Positions 33,339 to 42,606 are shown, counted from the first letter of the stretch. The stretch: 64,000 nucleotides of DNA from Bradyrhizobium sp. dw_411 (GCF_018449695.1 NZ_JAAVUY010000010.1:62001-126000), one strand, 5' to 3'. Notes: generated by a model from the sequence alone, not told the origin. A program made the numbers and translations.

Positions 33339-35186
33339 ATGAACGATGCTGGCACTCCCGTAACGCCCCCGACCGAAGCGGATAGCAGCCAGCAGAATGG
33401 CTTCGATCTCGGCGGTCCGCCGGAGGCCGGCAAACATTATCGCGTGCTGGCACGCAAATACCGCCCCTCCAGCTTTGACGATCTGATCGGCCAGGAGGCC
33501 GTGGTCCGCACGGTCTCGAATGCGTTCGAGACCGGACGCATTCCGCAGGCCTGGATCCTGACCGGCGTGCGCGGCGTCGGCAAAACCACCACGGCGCGGA
33601 TTCTCGCCCGTGCGCTGAACTACGAATTACCGGACGGATCGGTGAAAGGCCCGACCATCCACATGCCGGTGCCGGGCGTGCATTGCCAGGCGATCATGGA
33701 AAGCCGGCACATGGACGTGCTGGAAATGGACGCCGCCTCCCATACCGGCGTCGACGATGTGCGACAGATCAACGACAGCGTCCGCTATGCGCCCGCCAGC
33801 GCGCGCTACAAGGTCTACATCATCGACGAAGTCCACATGCTCTCGACCGCGGCGTTCAACGCGTTCCTCAAGACGCTGGAAGAGCCGCCGGAGCACGCCA
33901 AATTCGTGTTCGCCACCACCGAAATCCGAAAGGTTCCGGTCACGGTGCTGTCACGCTGCCAACGTTTCGATCTGCGCCGGGTCGAGGCCGACGTGCTGAT
34001 GGGCCATCTTTCCAATATTGCCACGAAAGAGAAGGTCGAGGTCGAGCCGGAGGCGCTCGGGATCATCGCCCGCGCCGCCGAAGGCTCGGTGCGCGATTCG
34101 TTGTCGTTGTTCGATCAGGCGATTGCACATGCCGCGGGCGCGGTGCGCGCCGATGCCGTGCGGCAGATGCTGGGCCTCGCCGACCGCACGCGGGTGATCG
34201 ATCTCTTTGACTCGCTGGTGCGCGGCGACATCGCCAGCGCATTCAAGGAATTTCGCGAGCAGTATGATACTGGCGCCGATCCGATCGTGGTGCTGTCGGA
34301 CCTTGCTGAATTTGTCAATTTCGTCACTCGCGTGAAGATCGTGCCGGCGACCGCCGATAATGTCGCGTTCGGCGAGACCGAGCGCGTGCGCGCCCGCGAT
34401 TTTGCCACCAAGATCTCGATGCGCGTGCTGTCGCGGATGTGGCAGATGCTGCTCAAGGGCATCACCGAGGTGCAGGCCGCGACCCGGCCGGCGGCAGCCG
34501 CGGAAATGGTGCTGGTGCGGATCGCCTATGTCGCGGACCTGCCGACGCCGGATGAAGCGATCAGGATGCTCGATCCGAACAGCGGTGCATCGCCGATCGT
34601 CACATCGAGTGCGGCGCCACGCAGTGCGCCGGTGCCGGTCGCTTCGATGTCGTCATCGCCTGCACGCGCGGCCTCTACGCCCCGCTCCGGCGCCGAGGCT
34701 TCTGCGCGTCCGCAGATGATCGCGCCGGCGCCGGACGTTCAGAATGCTCCCGCGGCGCTGCGGATCACGAGTTTCCCGGCCCTGGTCGCGCTCGCCGGCG
34801 AGAAGCGGGATATTATGACCAAGGCCGCGCTGGAAGCCGATGTCCGTCTGGTGCGCATCGAAGACGGCCGGCTTGAGGTTGCATTGGAGCGCAGTGCGGC
34901 GCGCACGCTGATCAACGATCTCTCGCGCAAGCTGGAGCAATGGACCGGGCGGCGCTGGACCGTGATCGTGTCCAACGAAACCGGGCAATCGACGCTGCGC
35001 CAGCAGAACGAGATTCAGAAGAACCAGCGCGAGCGCGCCGCCGAAGCCGATCCGCGGGTGCAAGAAGTGCTGACGCGATTTCCGGGCGCCAAGGTGGTCG
35101 AGGTGCGCAAGCTCGCCCCCGAGCCGCCGGATTCCGATGCCAGCGTTGAAGATCCCAGTGAGAGCGCCGACGGCGACGATCTGTAA
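33339..35186 (+). CDS. dnaX: DNA polymerase III subunits gamma/tau
   Basis: The protein has 615 residues from the ATG at 33339. An AAA+ clamp-loader core carries GVRGVGKTTTARILARALN (Walker A), IIDEVHMLS (Walker B) and the SRC motif LSRCQRF. The zinc-binding region of E. coli DnaX is degenerate here: only one Cys remains in PGVHCQAIMESRH. A Pro/Ala/Ser-rich linker (about 430-490) leads to the tau C-terminal domain. No slippery A/T heptamer for a gamma-making frameshift was noticed. It begins the dnaX-ybaB-recR operon. Confidence 0.96.
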   Translation: MNDAGTPVTPPTEADSSQQNGFDLGGPPEAGKHYRVLARKYRPSSFDDLIGQEAVVRTVSNAFETGRIPQAWILTGVRGVGKTTTARILARALNYELPDGSVKGPTIHMPVPGVHCQAIMESRHMDVLEMDAASHTGVDDVRQINDSVRYAPASARYKVYIIDEVHMLSTAAFNAFLKTLEEPPEHAKFVFATTEIRKVPVTVLSRCQRFDLRRVEADVLMGHLSNIATKEKVEVEPEALGIIARAAEGSVRDSLSLFDQAIAHAAGAVRADAVRQMLGLADRTRVIDLFDSLVRGDIASAFKEFREQYDTGADPIVVLSDLAEFVNFVTRVKIVPATADNVAFGETERVRARDFATKISMRVLSRMWQMLLKGITEVQAATRPAAAAEMVLVRIAYVADLPTPDEAIRMLDPNSGASPIVTSSAAPRSAPVPVASMSSSPARAASTPRSGAEASARPQMIAPAPDVQNAPAALRITSFPALVALAGEKRDIMTKAALEADVRLVRIEDGRLEVALERSAARTLINDLSRKLEQWTGRRWTVIVSNETGQSTLRQQNEIQKNQRERAAEADPRVQEVLTRFPGAKVVEVRKLAPEPPDSDASVEDPSESADGDDL

Positions 35187-35206
35187 CGAGAGACAAGGAA
35201 CAGTTC

Positions 35207-35527
35207 ATGGCTGATTTTCTCGGCATGATGAAGCAGGCAGCGCAGTTGCAATCGAAGATGCAGGCGATGCAGGAAGAACTCGGCAATGTCGAAGTCGAGG
35301 GTATTTCCGGCGGCGGCCTCGTCAGCGTGCGCATGACGGCCAAGATGGAAGTCAAAGCCGTCAAGATCGATCCGTCACTGATGAAGCCGGACGAGCGCGA
35401 GATCGTCGAGGATCTCCTGGTGACCGCGCATAATGACGCACGCCGCAAGGCGGAGGCCGCGATGCAGGAAAAGATGCAGTCGCTGACCGGCGGCCTCGGT
35501 TTGCCGCCGGGGTTGGGCCTTACCTGA
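35207..35527 (+). CDS. ybaB: YbaB/EbfC nucleoid-associated protein
   Basis: The protein has 106 residues. The N-terminal helix MADFLGMMKQAAQLQSKMQAMQEEL and the strand region VEGISGGGLVSVRMTAKMEVKAVKIDPSLM match the YbaB family of dimeric DNA-binding proteins. It lies 20 bases after dnaX and ends two bases before recR starts, the conserved replication/repair operon. Confidence 0.95.
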   Translation: MADFLGMMKQAAQLQSKMQAMQEELGNVEVEGISGGGLVSVRMTAKMEVKAVKIDPSLMKPDEREIVEDLLVTAHNDARRKAEAAMQEKMQSLTGGLGLPPGLGLT

Positions 35528-35528
35528 A

Positions 35529-36134
35529 ATGGCGTCTGCGGTTGCCGGTCCGGAAATCGAACGTTTGATCCAGCTCCTGGCGCGCCTGCCGGGGCTCGGC
35601 CCGCGCTCGGCGCGGCGCGCGGCGCTGCATCTGATCAAGAAGCGTGAAGCGCTGATGACGCCGCTTACCAGCGCGCTGCAGGTGGCGATCGACAAGATCC
35701 AGGTCTGCAAGATCTGCGGCAATATCGATACGCAAAATCCTTGCACGGTCTGCACCGATCCGCGGCGCGATCCCGCCATCATCGTCGTGGTCGCCGATGT
35801 CGCCGATCTCTGGGCGCTGGAGCGAGCGCATGCGACCAACGGATTCTACCATGTGCTGGGCGCGACCCTGTCGCCGCTCGACGGCGTCGGCCCGCAGGAC
35901 CTCACTATCGATGCGCTGGTGGCGCGCGCGCATGATCCGCGGGTGACGGAAATCATCCTGGCCCTGAACGCCACGGTCGACGGCCAGACCACGGCGCATT
36001 ACATCACCGACCTGCTGCAGGAAGCCGGCGTCAAGGTGACGCGGCTGGCGCACGGCGTGCCGGTCGGCGGCGAACTCGACTATCTCGACGAAGGCACCCT
36101 GTCTGCAGCGATGCGGCAGCGGACATTGTTCTAA
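35529..36134 (+). CDS. recR: Recombination mediator protein RecR
   Basis: The protein has 201 residues. A helix-hairpin-helix (ARLPGLGPRSARRAALHLI), a zinc finger (CKICGNIDTQNPCTVC) and a Toprim domain follow in order. RecR helps RecF/RecO load RecA at gaps. The Toprim glutamate position usually read as VVE is VVAD here, which is tolerable since RecR is not known to be catalytic. It ends HGVPVGGELDYLDEGTL, the conserved Walker-like segment. Co-transcribed with ybaB. Confidence 0.96.
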   Translation: MASAVAGPEIERLIQLLARLPGLGPRSARRAALHLIKKREALMTPLTSALQVAIDKIQVCKICGNIDTQNPCTVCTDPRRDPAIIVVVADVADLWALERAHATNGFYHVLGATLSPLDGVGPQDLTIDALVARAHDPRVTEIILALNATVDGQTTAHYITDLLQEAGVKVTRLAHGVPVGGELDYLDEGTLSAAMRQRTLF

Positions 36135-36151
36135 CCACACTCACGGAAATC

Positions 36152-36589
36152 ATGGACATGACGAAACGACGATTCGCCGTACGTTTAAGCTTGATGACGG
36201 CCTTGATGGTGGCATGCGCTGCGCCTGCCGCGCGGGCGCAGCAGGCCGATGCGGCGCCGAAGGTAGCCAAGGTGATCAATGCCGGCGACGTGCTGTCGGG
36301 AGAACTCAATGCCCTGCGCACCCGCAGCGCCAAGAAGGGCAAACGCTCGGCGAACTATCAGCTCACCAGCGAACCGCGCCGGCTGCCGCCGCCATCAGGG
36401 CTTTGCGGTCTCGAGACCGGTCCGGAAACGTTTCAGATCGTCGTCAACAGCGATGCGCAGGCCGCGCAGTTGAAGGCCTTCATCGGCAAGGAAGTCTCGG
36501 TCAAGGTCGACGAAGTCTCCTGCGCGCAGGAAGCCGGGCAGATGAGCGAAGCCGTGGTTACGAAATGGAGCGTGGTGACGAAGCATTGA
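36152..36589 (+). CDS. Small secreted protein of unknown function
   Basis: The protein has 145 residues. A signal peptide (residues about 1-29, LSLMTALMVACAAPAARA-Q) precedes a basic linker and a compact domain with two cysteines (GLCGLETG and EVSCAQEAG) likely joined by a disulfide. It starts 18 bases after recR and could be co-transcribed. No family is recognised. Confidence 0.75.
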   Translation: MDMTKRRFAVRLSLMTALMVACAAPAARAQQADAAPKVAKVINAGDVLSGELNALRTRSAKKGKRSANYQLTSEPRRLPPPSGLCGLETGPETFQIVVNSDAQAAQLKAFIGKEVSVKVDEVSCAQEAGQMSEAVVTKWSVVTKH

Positions 36590-36643
36590 ATGCGTAAATT
36601 ATAGTTGGTCGTCAGGCCCGGGCCATGACGAGGTCAGAGTGCC

Positions 36644-38008
36644 CTAAACCTTCCTCTCCAGCTCCGCGAAATGCCCGCGCCGCTGCAGCCAGGCCAGCAG
36701 GATCAGGCTCGGCACCGCGACCACGACGCAAATCGCAAAAAACAGCGGCCATCCGGTAGCCTTCGCGACAAATCCTGCGCCCGACGACAAATAAGTGCGA
36801 CCGACCGCGGCCAGCGCGGTCAGCAGGGCATACTGTGTCGCGGTGTGCAGCGGGTTTCTGCACAGCGCCGACAAATAAGCGACAAAGATCACGGTACCGA
36901 TCGCGCTGGTGAAATTCTCCGCGGTGATCGCGAACGCCAGCGCCCATTGGTTGACGCCGGCCAGCGCCAGCCAACTGAACGACAGGTTGGCGACCGCCTG
37001 CAGAATGCCACCGATCCACAGGCTCGTCGCCAGCGAGTAACGCCGCGCCACGAATCCGCCGGCAAAGCCGCCGATCAGCAAGGCGGCAAGGCCGACGCCC
37101 TTGACGATCGCGGCGTAGTCGTTGCGGGTAAAGCCGAGGTCGATCACAAACGGCGCGGTCATCGTGCCGGAAAACGCGTCGGTGAATTTGAATAGCACCA
37201 CGAATGCCAGTGCGGCCCATGCGTCTTTGCGGCGGAGAAATTCCGAGAAGGCGCCAACAGCCGCATGCAGGACTCGGGCAAACGCGGTCTCATCGCGCGT
37301 GGCGGCGTCCGCCCGCACGGATTGTTCGGGCTCGGTGGCGGCCAGCGCCGTGACGGTGCCGATCAGCACCAATGCGGCCATCGCCACATAGCCCCACATC
37401 CAGGCCGATGTGCGCGCGAGACCAGTACTCTCGAACGCGCTCACCATGAACAGCGCGCCCGCGGTCGAGACCAGCATGCCGACGCGATAGGCCGCGACGT
37501 AGGACGCCATGCCCGCGGCCTGTTCGCTCTCGGGCAGGCTCTCGACGCGAAATGCATCGACCACGATATCCTGCGTCGAGGAAGTCGCCGCGACCAGTAG
37601 CGCGCCGAGCGCGACGAACAATGGCGAGCGTGCCGGATCGGTCAGCGCCAGCAGCAGGATCGCGATGATCAAGAGCAGTTGCGAGAAAATCAGCCAGCCG
37701 CGCCGGCGCCCGAAGCGGCGTGTGAACAGCGGCACATGCAGTGCGTCCACCAGCGGGGCCCAGATGAATTTCAGCGTGTAGGGCGTGCCGACCAGCGCGA
37801 ACAGCCCGATGGTGCCGAGATCGACGCCGGACTCGCGCATCCACACCAGCAGCGTCGAGCCGGATAATGCCAGCGGCAGGCCTGAGGAGAAGCCGAGCAG
37901 CAACACAATCAGCACGCGCGGCTGCAGGTACACAGTGAGGCTATCGCGGAAGCTGGCGCGGGGCGTCGTGATGGGTGTTTCAGGGAGGCTGTCGGGCGCG
38001 TTGATCAT
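36644..38008 (-). CDS. ampG: AmpG-type muropeptide permease (MFS)
   Basis: The protein has 454 residues with about twelve membrane segments. The LLLGFSSGLPLALSGSTLLVWM start, GTPYTLKFIWAPLVDAL and ATSSTQDIVVDAFR are diagnostic of AmpG, which imports GlcNAc-anhydro-MurNAc peptides for cell-wall recycling. It is transcribed alone toward recR. A long palindromic repeat lies upstream, between it and rmuC. Confidence 0.92.
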   Translation of the reverse strand: MINAPDSLPETPITTPRASFRDSLTVYLQPRVLIVLLLGFSSGLPLALSGSTLLVWMRESGVDLGTIGLFALVGTPYTLKFIWAPLVDALHVPLFTRRFGRRRGWLIFSQLLLIIAILLLALTDPARSPLFVALGALLVAATSSTQDIVVDAFRVESLPESEQAAGMASYVAAYRVGMLVSTAGALFMVSAFESTGLARTSAWMWGYVAMAALVLIGTVTALAATEPEQSVRADAATRDETAFARVLHAAVGAFSEFLRRKDAWAALAFVVLFKFTDAFSGTMTAPFVIDLGFTRNDYAAIVKGVGLAALLIGGFAGGFVARRYSLATSLWIGGILQAVANLSFSWLALAGVNQWALAFAITAENFTSAIGTVIFVAYLSALCRNPLHTATQYALLTALAAVGRTYLSSGAGFVAKATGWPLFFAICVVVAVPSLILLAWLQRRGHFAELERKV

Positions 38009-38032
38009 GCCACAGTGCTAGCAGATTCGCGC

Positions 38033-38165
38033 TCCTTCCCCTCTCCCCTTGTGGGAGAGGGTGGCCGCGCTGCGAAGCAGCGCGGACGGGTGAGGGGTCT
38101 GTCTCTGCGGATAGAGACCCCTCATCCGGCGCTTCGCGCCACCTTCTCCCACAAGGGGAGAAGGA
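38033..38165. repeat. Palindromic repeat, CTCCCCTTGTGGGAGAGGGT family, copy 2
   Basis: It has the same outer arms, GACGGGTGAGGGGTCTGTC arm and closing CCACCTTCTCCCACAAGGGG as copy 1, with a slightly different centre after GAGGGTGGC. It lies between rmuC and ampG. Confidence 0.85.
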
Positions 38166-38196
38166 AGAAAGCAGCGCCGGGCGACGATCTGAGTGG

Positions 38197-39405
38197 CTAC
38201 TCCCCCGCCTGCATTTTGCGCGGAAGAGGAAACAGCTCGTCCGCCCCGGCTTTCACGAGACGCGGTGTCTCGGCGGGGGCTTCGGTCTTGCTGAAATCCA
38301 GCTCCTCGATCCGGCCGGCACGCTTTTCGATCTTGTCGGCGGAGATCAATATTTGCCGGACGTCCTCATTGGCGTCGGAGAAATGCTTCTGCAGCTTCAG
38401 CACGCGGTCGCGTAATCTGCCGAGATCGTCGCCGAGGTTGAGCACCTCGGTGCGGATCTGGTCGGCGGCGTCGCGCATCCGCGCGTCCTTGAGGATCTGC
38501 TGCATCACCTGGATCGCCAGCATCAGCAGCGACGGTGACACCAGCACCACGCGGGCGCGGTAGGCCTTCTGGATCACGTCGTCAAAGCCATCGTGAATTT
38601 CGGCATAGACCGATTCCGACGGCACGAACATCAACGCCGTGTCCTGGGTCTCGCCGGCGATCAGGTATTTCTCGGCGATGTCGCCGACATGCTTCATCAC
38701 GTCGGCGCGCAGGCGTTGCGTCGCGAATTTCTTTTCTTCGTCGGTGCGCGCATCGTGCAACGCGGTGATCGCTTCCAGCGGAAATTTCGCATCGATGCAC
38801 AGCGGCCGCTTGTCGGGCAGGAACACCACGCAATCCGGCCGCTTGCCACTCGAGAGCGTGTGCTGGAATTCGTAAGAGCCTTTCGGCATCCCGTCCTGGA
38901 CGATCGCTTCCATCCGCGCCTGGCCGAACGCGCCGCGGGATTGTTTGTTGGCCAGCACGTCGCGCAGCGTCGTGACTTGTGACGTCAGATCGGTGAGGTT
39001 CTTGTGCGCATTGTCGATGATGCCGAGCCGCTCATGCAGCACGCGCAGGCTGTCCATGGTGTTGCGCGTGGTCTGTTCCATCGACTGGCCGACCCGGTGG
39101 GTCACCGAATCCAGCCGCTCGCTAACCGCGCGCGCCATTTCGGCCTGCCGCCCCGCCAGTGCCTGTCCCATCGCGTCGACCCGGCCGGTGGCTTCGCTCT
39201 GCGCCCGCAGCATGTCGCCGAGGCGCTCTTCCAGTTCGTCGGCCCGTATCGCCTGCGCCATCGCCATTTCAGCGCCGCGCCGGGAGGAGCGGGCGATCAC
39301 GATGGCAATGACCAAGAGCAGCAGCAGCGCCAGCGCGCCAAAGCCGATCAAAGCTGCACCGGTGCGGATCGGCAGGTCGCCGAGCATGAAAAGGATGTCA
39401 TTCAT
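38197..39405 (-). CDS. rmuC: DNA recombination protein RmuC
   Basis: The protein has 402 residues. One N-terminal membrane anchor (LIGFGALALLLLLVIAIVIA), a coiled coil of about 120 residues, then the RmuC nuclease-like domain with RPDCVVFLPDKRPLCIDAKFPLEAI, QDTALMFVPSESVYAEI and the C-terminal coiled coil. It limits rearrangements at inverted repeats. It is divergent from def, with a 190-base interval holding a candidate CtrA site. Confidence 0.93.
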   Translation of the reverse strand: MNDILFMLGDLPIRTGAALIGFGALALLLLLVIAIVIARSSRRGAEMAMAQAIRADELEERLGDMLRAQSEATGRVDAMGQALAGRQAEMARAVSERLDSVTHRVGQSMEQTTRNTMDSLRVLHERLGIIDNAHKNLTDLTSQVTTLRDVLANKQSRGAFGQARMEAIVQDGMPKGSYEFQHTLSSGKRPDCVVFLPDKRPLCIDAKFPLEAITALHDARTDEEKKFATQRLRADVMKHVGDIAEKYLIAGETQDTALMFVPSESVYAEIHDGFDDVIQKAYRARVVLVSPSLLMLAIQVMQQILKDARMRDAADQIRTEVLNLGDDLGRLRDRVLKLQKHFSDANEDVRQILISADKIEKRAGRIEELDFSKTEAPAETPRLVKAGADELFPLPRKMQAGE

Positions 39406-39484
39406 GCTGCCCTTGTAGCCGATTCGGTCTTGAACGCGAACGAAGAGGGAACATTTATGGTGAATGGCGGGTAAATTTTTATGG

Positions 39485-39499
39485 TTAATAGTGGCTTAA
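39485..39499 (+). promoter_or_regulatory. Candidate CtrA binding site upstream of def
   Basis: TTAA-N7-TTAA is the CtrA consensus and occurs here exactly as TTAATAGTGGCTTAA, with a third TTAAC at 39509. The site is in the rmuC/def divergent interval, 97 bases before the def start. Confidence 0.45.
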
Positions 39500-39595
39500 G
39501 ATTCGTGGTTAACGGGAGGCTAACAGCAGCCGTCTCTCGGATTGACCCCGGCAAGTCTCCGGCTTAAATCGCCCGCCACAGCATCCAGAGAAATC

Positions 39596-40120
39596 ATGGC
39601 CATCCGAGAAATCATCGTCCTGCCGGACAAGCAGTTGCGGCTCGTCTCCAAACCCGTCGAGAAAGTCACGGCGGAGGTGCGCAAGCTCGCCGACGACATG
39701 TTCGAGACCATGTATGACGCGCCAGGGATCGGGCTCGCAGCGATCCAGGTCGCGCAGCCGCTGCGGCTGATCACGATGGATCTCGCCAAGAAGAACGAGG
39801 AAGGCGAGACCACGCCAAAGCCGCGCGTCTTCATCAATCCCGAGATCGTGGCGTCGTCGGAAGAATTGTCCGTCTATGAGGAAGGCTGCCTCTCGATCCC
39901 CGAATATTACGAGGAGATCGAGCGGCCCGCGAAAGTGCGCGTGCGCTTCATGGACCTCGACGGCAAGATGCATGAGGAAGATGCCGAGGGCCTGTTCGCC
40001 ACCTGCATCCAGCACGAGATCGACCATCTCAACGGCGTATTGTTCGTGGATTATCTGTCGAAGCTCAAGCGCGACCGCGTGCTGAAGAAGTTTACCAAGG
40101 CCGCCAAGCGCGCGGAGTGA
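39596..40120 (+). CDS. def: Peptide deformylase
   Basis: The protein has 174 residues from the ATG at 39596. All three active-site motifs are present: GIGLAAIQV, EGCLSIP (metal Cys) and QHEIDHLNG (metal His pair). It removes the formyl group from nascent proteins. The fmt gene follows 90 bases downstream, the usual pairing. A repeat remnant lies between them. Confidence 0.97.
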   Translation: MAIREIIVLPDKQLRLVSKPVEKVTAEVRKLADDMFETMYDAPGIGLAAIQVAQPLRLITMDLAKKNEEGETTPKPRVFINPEIVASSEELSVYEEGCLSIPEYYEEIERPAKVRVRFMDLDGKMHEEDAEGLFATCIQHEIDHLNGVLFVDYLSKLKRDRVLKKFTKAAKRAE

Positions 40121-40152
40121 GTTAAAAGTATCGCGGGTGCGGTGCTTGTGGC

Positions 40153-40195
40153 TTACCCCTCTCCCTAACCCTCCCCCACAAGGGGGGAGGGAACG
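40153..40195. repeat. Short repeat remnant between def and fmt
   Basis: CCCTCTCCCTAACCCTCCCC followed by ACAAGGGGGGAGGG resembles one end of the GC-rich element found inside hrpB. It can form a hairpin. Confidence 0.5.
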
Positions 40196-40210
40196 CACCG
40201 AGCCAACATC

Positions 40211-41143
40211 ATGTCCCTCCGTCTGATCTTCATGGGCACGCCCGATTTCGCGGTGCCGACGCTGCTGGAACTGGTGGCCCATGGCCATGAGATCGTGGCG
40301 GTCTATACCCGTGTCGCGAAACCCGCGGGGCGCGGCATGAAATTGCAGCCGACGCCGGTTGAAATCGAGGCGACACGGCTCGGCATTCCCGTGCTGACGC
40401 CGACGACTTTGAAAACACCGGAGGCGCTGGAACAGTTTCGCGCGCATGATGCCGATGCGGCTGTCGTCGTCGCCTATGGCATGATTCTGCCGCAGGCCAT
40501 TCTCGATGCGCCAAAGCTCGGCTGCTTCAATCTTCATGCCTCGCTGTTGCCGCGCTGGCGTGGCGCAGCGCCGATCAATCGCGCGATCATGGCCGGCGAT
40601 AGCGAGACCGGCGTGATGGTGATGAAAATGGACGTCGGCCTCGACACCGGCGACGTCGCGATGGCCGAACGGCTGGCGATTTCGGATACGATGACGGCCG
40701 CCGATTTGCACGATGCGCTAGCGCCGCTCGGCGGTGACCTGATGGTGCGCGCGATGGGCGCGCTGGAACGCGGCAGGCTGCAACTCACCCCGCAAAGTGC
40801 GGAGGGCGTCACCTATGCGGCCAAGATCGACAAGGCCGAGGCGCGGATCGACTGGAACAAGGCCGCCCGTGAGGTGCTCCGGCATATTCATGGCCTGTCG
40901 CCGTTCCCCGGTGCGTGGTGCGAATTGCCGATCGAGGGCGAGGCCGTACGCGTCAAGATCCTGCGCGGCGAGATCGCCGGCGGTTCGGGTGCGGCGGGTG
41001 AGTTGCTCGACGATCGCCTGGCAATCGCCTGCCAGCAAGGCGCGTTCCGGATTCTCGAATTGCAGCGCGCCGGCAAGGGCGCGATGAAAGCGGAAGATTT
41101 TCTGCGCGGCACGCCGTTGAAGGCTGGCGTGAGGCTTACATAA
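40211..41143 (+). CDS. fmt: Methionyl-tRNA formyltransferase
   Basis: The protein has 310 residues. The N-terminal LIFMGTPDFAVPTLLEL and the formyl-binding/active segment FNLHASLLPRWRGAAPINRAI (catalytic Asn, His and downstream Asp in MKMDVGLDTGD) are intact. The C-terminal OB-like tRNA-binding domain runs from about residue 205. It adds the formyl group from 10-formyl-THF to initiator Met-tRNA. Paired with def upstream and truA downstream. Confidence 0.97.
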   Translation: MSLRLIFMGTPDFAVPTLLELVAHGHEIVAVYTRVAKPAGRGMKLQPTPVEIEATRLGIPVLTPTTLKTPEALEQFRAHDADAAVVVAYGMILPQAILDAPKLGCFNLHASLLPRWRGAAPINRAIMAGDSETGVMVMKMDVGLDTGDVAMAERLAISDTMTAADLHDALAPLGGDLMVRAMGALERGRLQLTPQSAEGVTYAAKIDKAEARIDWNKAAREVLRHIHGLSPFPGAWCELPIEGEAVRVKILRGEIAGGSGAAGELLDDRLAIACQQGAFRILELQRAGKGAMKAEDFLRGTPLKAGVRLT

Positions 41144-41163
41144 CGTCACCCACGCACCCCAAG

Positions 41164-41257
41164 TCGTCATACGCGGGCTTGACCCGCGTATCCATCTATC
41201 TTCACAAGAGTCCAGCGAAGAGGATGGATTGCCGGGTCAAGCCCGGCAATGACGACC
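41164..41257. repeat. Palindromic repeat between fmt and truA
   Basis: GTCGTCATACGCGGGCTTGA at the left and GGGTCAAGCCCGGCAATGAC at the right are imperfect complements, with CGCGGGCTTGACCCGCG as an internal hairpin. It is related to 27781-27897. Confidence 0.8.
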
Positions 41258-41276
41258 AACGTAGATTGCCGCATTG

Positions 41277-42014
41277 ATGCCCCGCTACAAACTCATCATC
41301 GAATATGACGGCGCGCCGTTCTGCGGCTGGCAGATCCAGGATAATGGCGCCTCGGTGCAGGGCGCGCTGGAGATCGCGGTCAAGGCGATCTGCGGCGAAC
41401 AGGTTCGCGTCCATGGCGCGGGCCGCACCGATGCTGGCGTGCATGCACTGGCGCAGGTCGCGCATTGCGACATTGAAAAACATTTCGTGCCTGGCCGTTT
41501 GCGCGATGGATTGAATGCGCATCTGCGGCCGCATCCGATCGGCGTGATCAGCGCGGATATCGTGCCGGACGATTTCGAGGCGCGGTTTTCAGCCAAGCGG
41601 CGGCATTACCTTTATCGGATCAGCAATCGCCGCGCCAACCTCGCGCTTGATATCGGCCATGTCTGGCGGCTGCCGCGGTCGCTCGATACCGATGCAATGC
41701 ACGAAGCCGCGCAGCGGCTGATCGGCAAGCACGACTTCACGACCTTTCGCGACACCGAATGTCAGGCAAAGTCGCCGGAGAAAACCCTCGACCAGCTCGA
41801 TGTCATCCGGGACGGCGACGCGGTCAACATCGTCACATCGGCGCGCTCGTTCCTGCACAGCCAGGTGCGCTCGATGGTCGGCTCCCTGGTGTGGGTCGGC
41901 GAAGGCCGCTGGAACGCCGACGATCTCGCGGCTGCTTTGGCGGCTCGCAGCCGTGCTGCTTGCGGTCCAGTCGCGCCGCCAGACGGGCTCTATCTGGTGC
42001 GGGTGGATTATTGA
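41277..42014 (+). CDS. truA: tRNA pseudouridine38-40 synthase
   Basis: The protein has 245 residues from the ATG at 41277. Catalytic Asp lies in VHGAGRTDAGVHALAQVAH, and KRRHYLYRI and RSFLHSQVRSMVGSLV are conserved TruA segments. It modifies the tRNA anticodon stem-loop. The def-fmt-truA order is usual in alphaproteobacteria. Upstream repeat spans the last 20 bases before the start, leaving little room for a separate promoter, so readthrough from fmt is likely. Confidence 0.95.
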   Translation: MPRYKLIIEYDGAPFCGWQIQDNGASVQGALEIAVKAICGEQVRVHGAGRTDAGVHALAQVAHCDIEKHFVPGRLRDGLNAHLRPHPIGVISADIVPDDFEARFSAKRRHYLYRISNRRANLALDIGHVWRLPRSLDTDAMHEAAQRLIGKHDFTTFRDTECQAKSPEKTLDQLDVIRDGDAVNIVTSARSFLHSQVRSMVGSLVWVGEGRWNADDLAAALAARSRAACGPVAPPDGLYLVRVDY

Positions 42015-42054
42015 GAACTACAACGGGCCATGATGGCGTAGCAATTACCGCGTC

Positions 42055-42606
42055 TTACGTATCCGCCTTCAACATCCCCACCGCATCCCAAAACAAATCC
42101 TGACCCTTGCCGACATCGCCGACCCAGTGATCGGCATCGCCGGCCACGAATTTGAACGCGCGCCAGGGAATGCTGTGGCGCTGGCAGACATGGGCGATCG
42201 CGAACAGTTCCATGTCGGCGACATCGACGTGGTTCTCGCTCAGCCATGGATCACCTGAGGTGACAAAATTGTCGCCGGTCCCGCAGGTCACGCCGGCAAA
42301 TCCGGACGACAATTTGTCGAGATTGGACGAATAGGGCGTGCGGCCGCGCGGCACCAGGGGCATCCCCATCATGTCGCGCTGCACGACATGGGCGACTTCG
42401 ACGAGACCCGACAGCGCCTCGTTGATGCGTCCCGCTGTGCCGTAATTGATCACGAGCGAGGGCCGCAACACCAGCAGCGCCAGCGTCGCGGCACTGGAGG
42501 CATTCACCTTGCCAGCGCCGCTATAGATCACTTCGATGCCATCCGGCGCACGGGGCTTGTCCAACTCGTCGTCGATCGCAGTGAGCACGAGGATTTTGCC
42601 GGTCAC
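42055..42606 (-). CDS. Nucleoside phosphorylase-superfamily nucleosidase (MTA/SAH nucleosidase-like)
   Basis: The protein has 183 residues, shorter than E. coli Pfs. The fold is recognisable: ILVLTAIDDELD, YSGAGKVNAS, VINYGTAGRIN, VADMELFAIAHVC (substrate-binding Met-Glu), KFVAGDAD (catalytic Asp). The GTG start overlaps the dapE stop as GTGA, so translation is coupled. The likely reaction is N-glycosidic cleavage of a nucleoside such as MTA or SAH; the exact substrate is uncertain. Confidence 0.82.
   Translation of the reverse strand: MTGKILVLTAIDDELDKPRAPDGIEVIYSGAGKVNASSAATLALLVLRPSLVINYGTAGRINEALSGLVEVAHVVQRDMMGMPLVPRGRTPYSSNLDKLSSGFAGVTCGTGDNFVTSGDPWLSENHVDVADMELFAIAHVCQRHSIPWRAFKFVAGDADHWVGDVGKGQDLFWDAVGMLKADT

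Noticed and set aside
39509..40711. Reverse frame of 400 codons opposite def and fmt
   Set aside because: It spans two real genes and a repeat; no family features.
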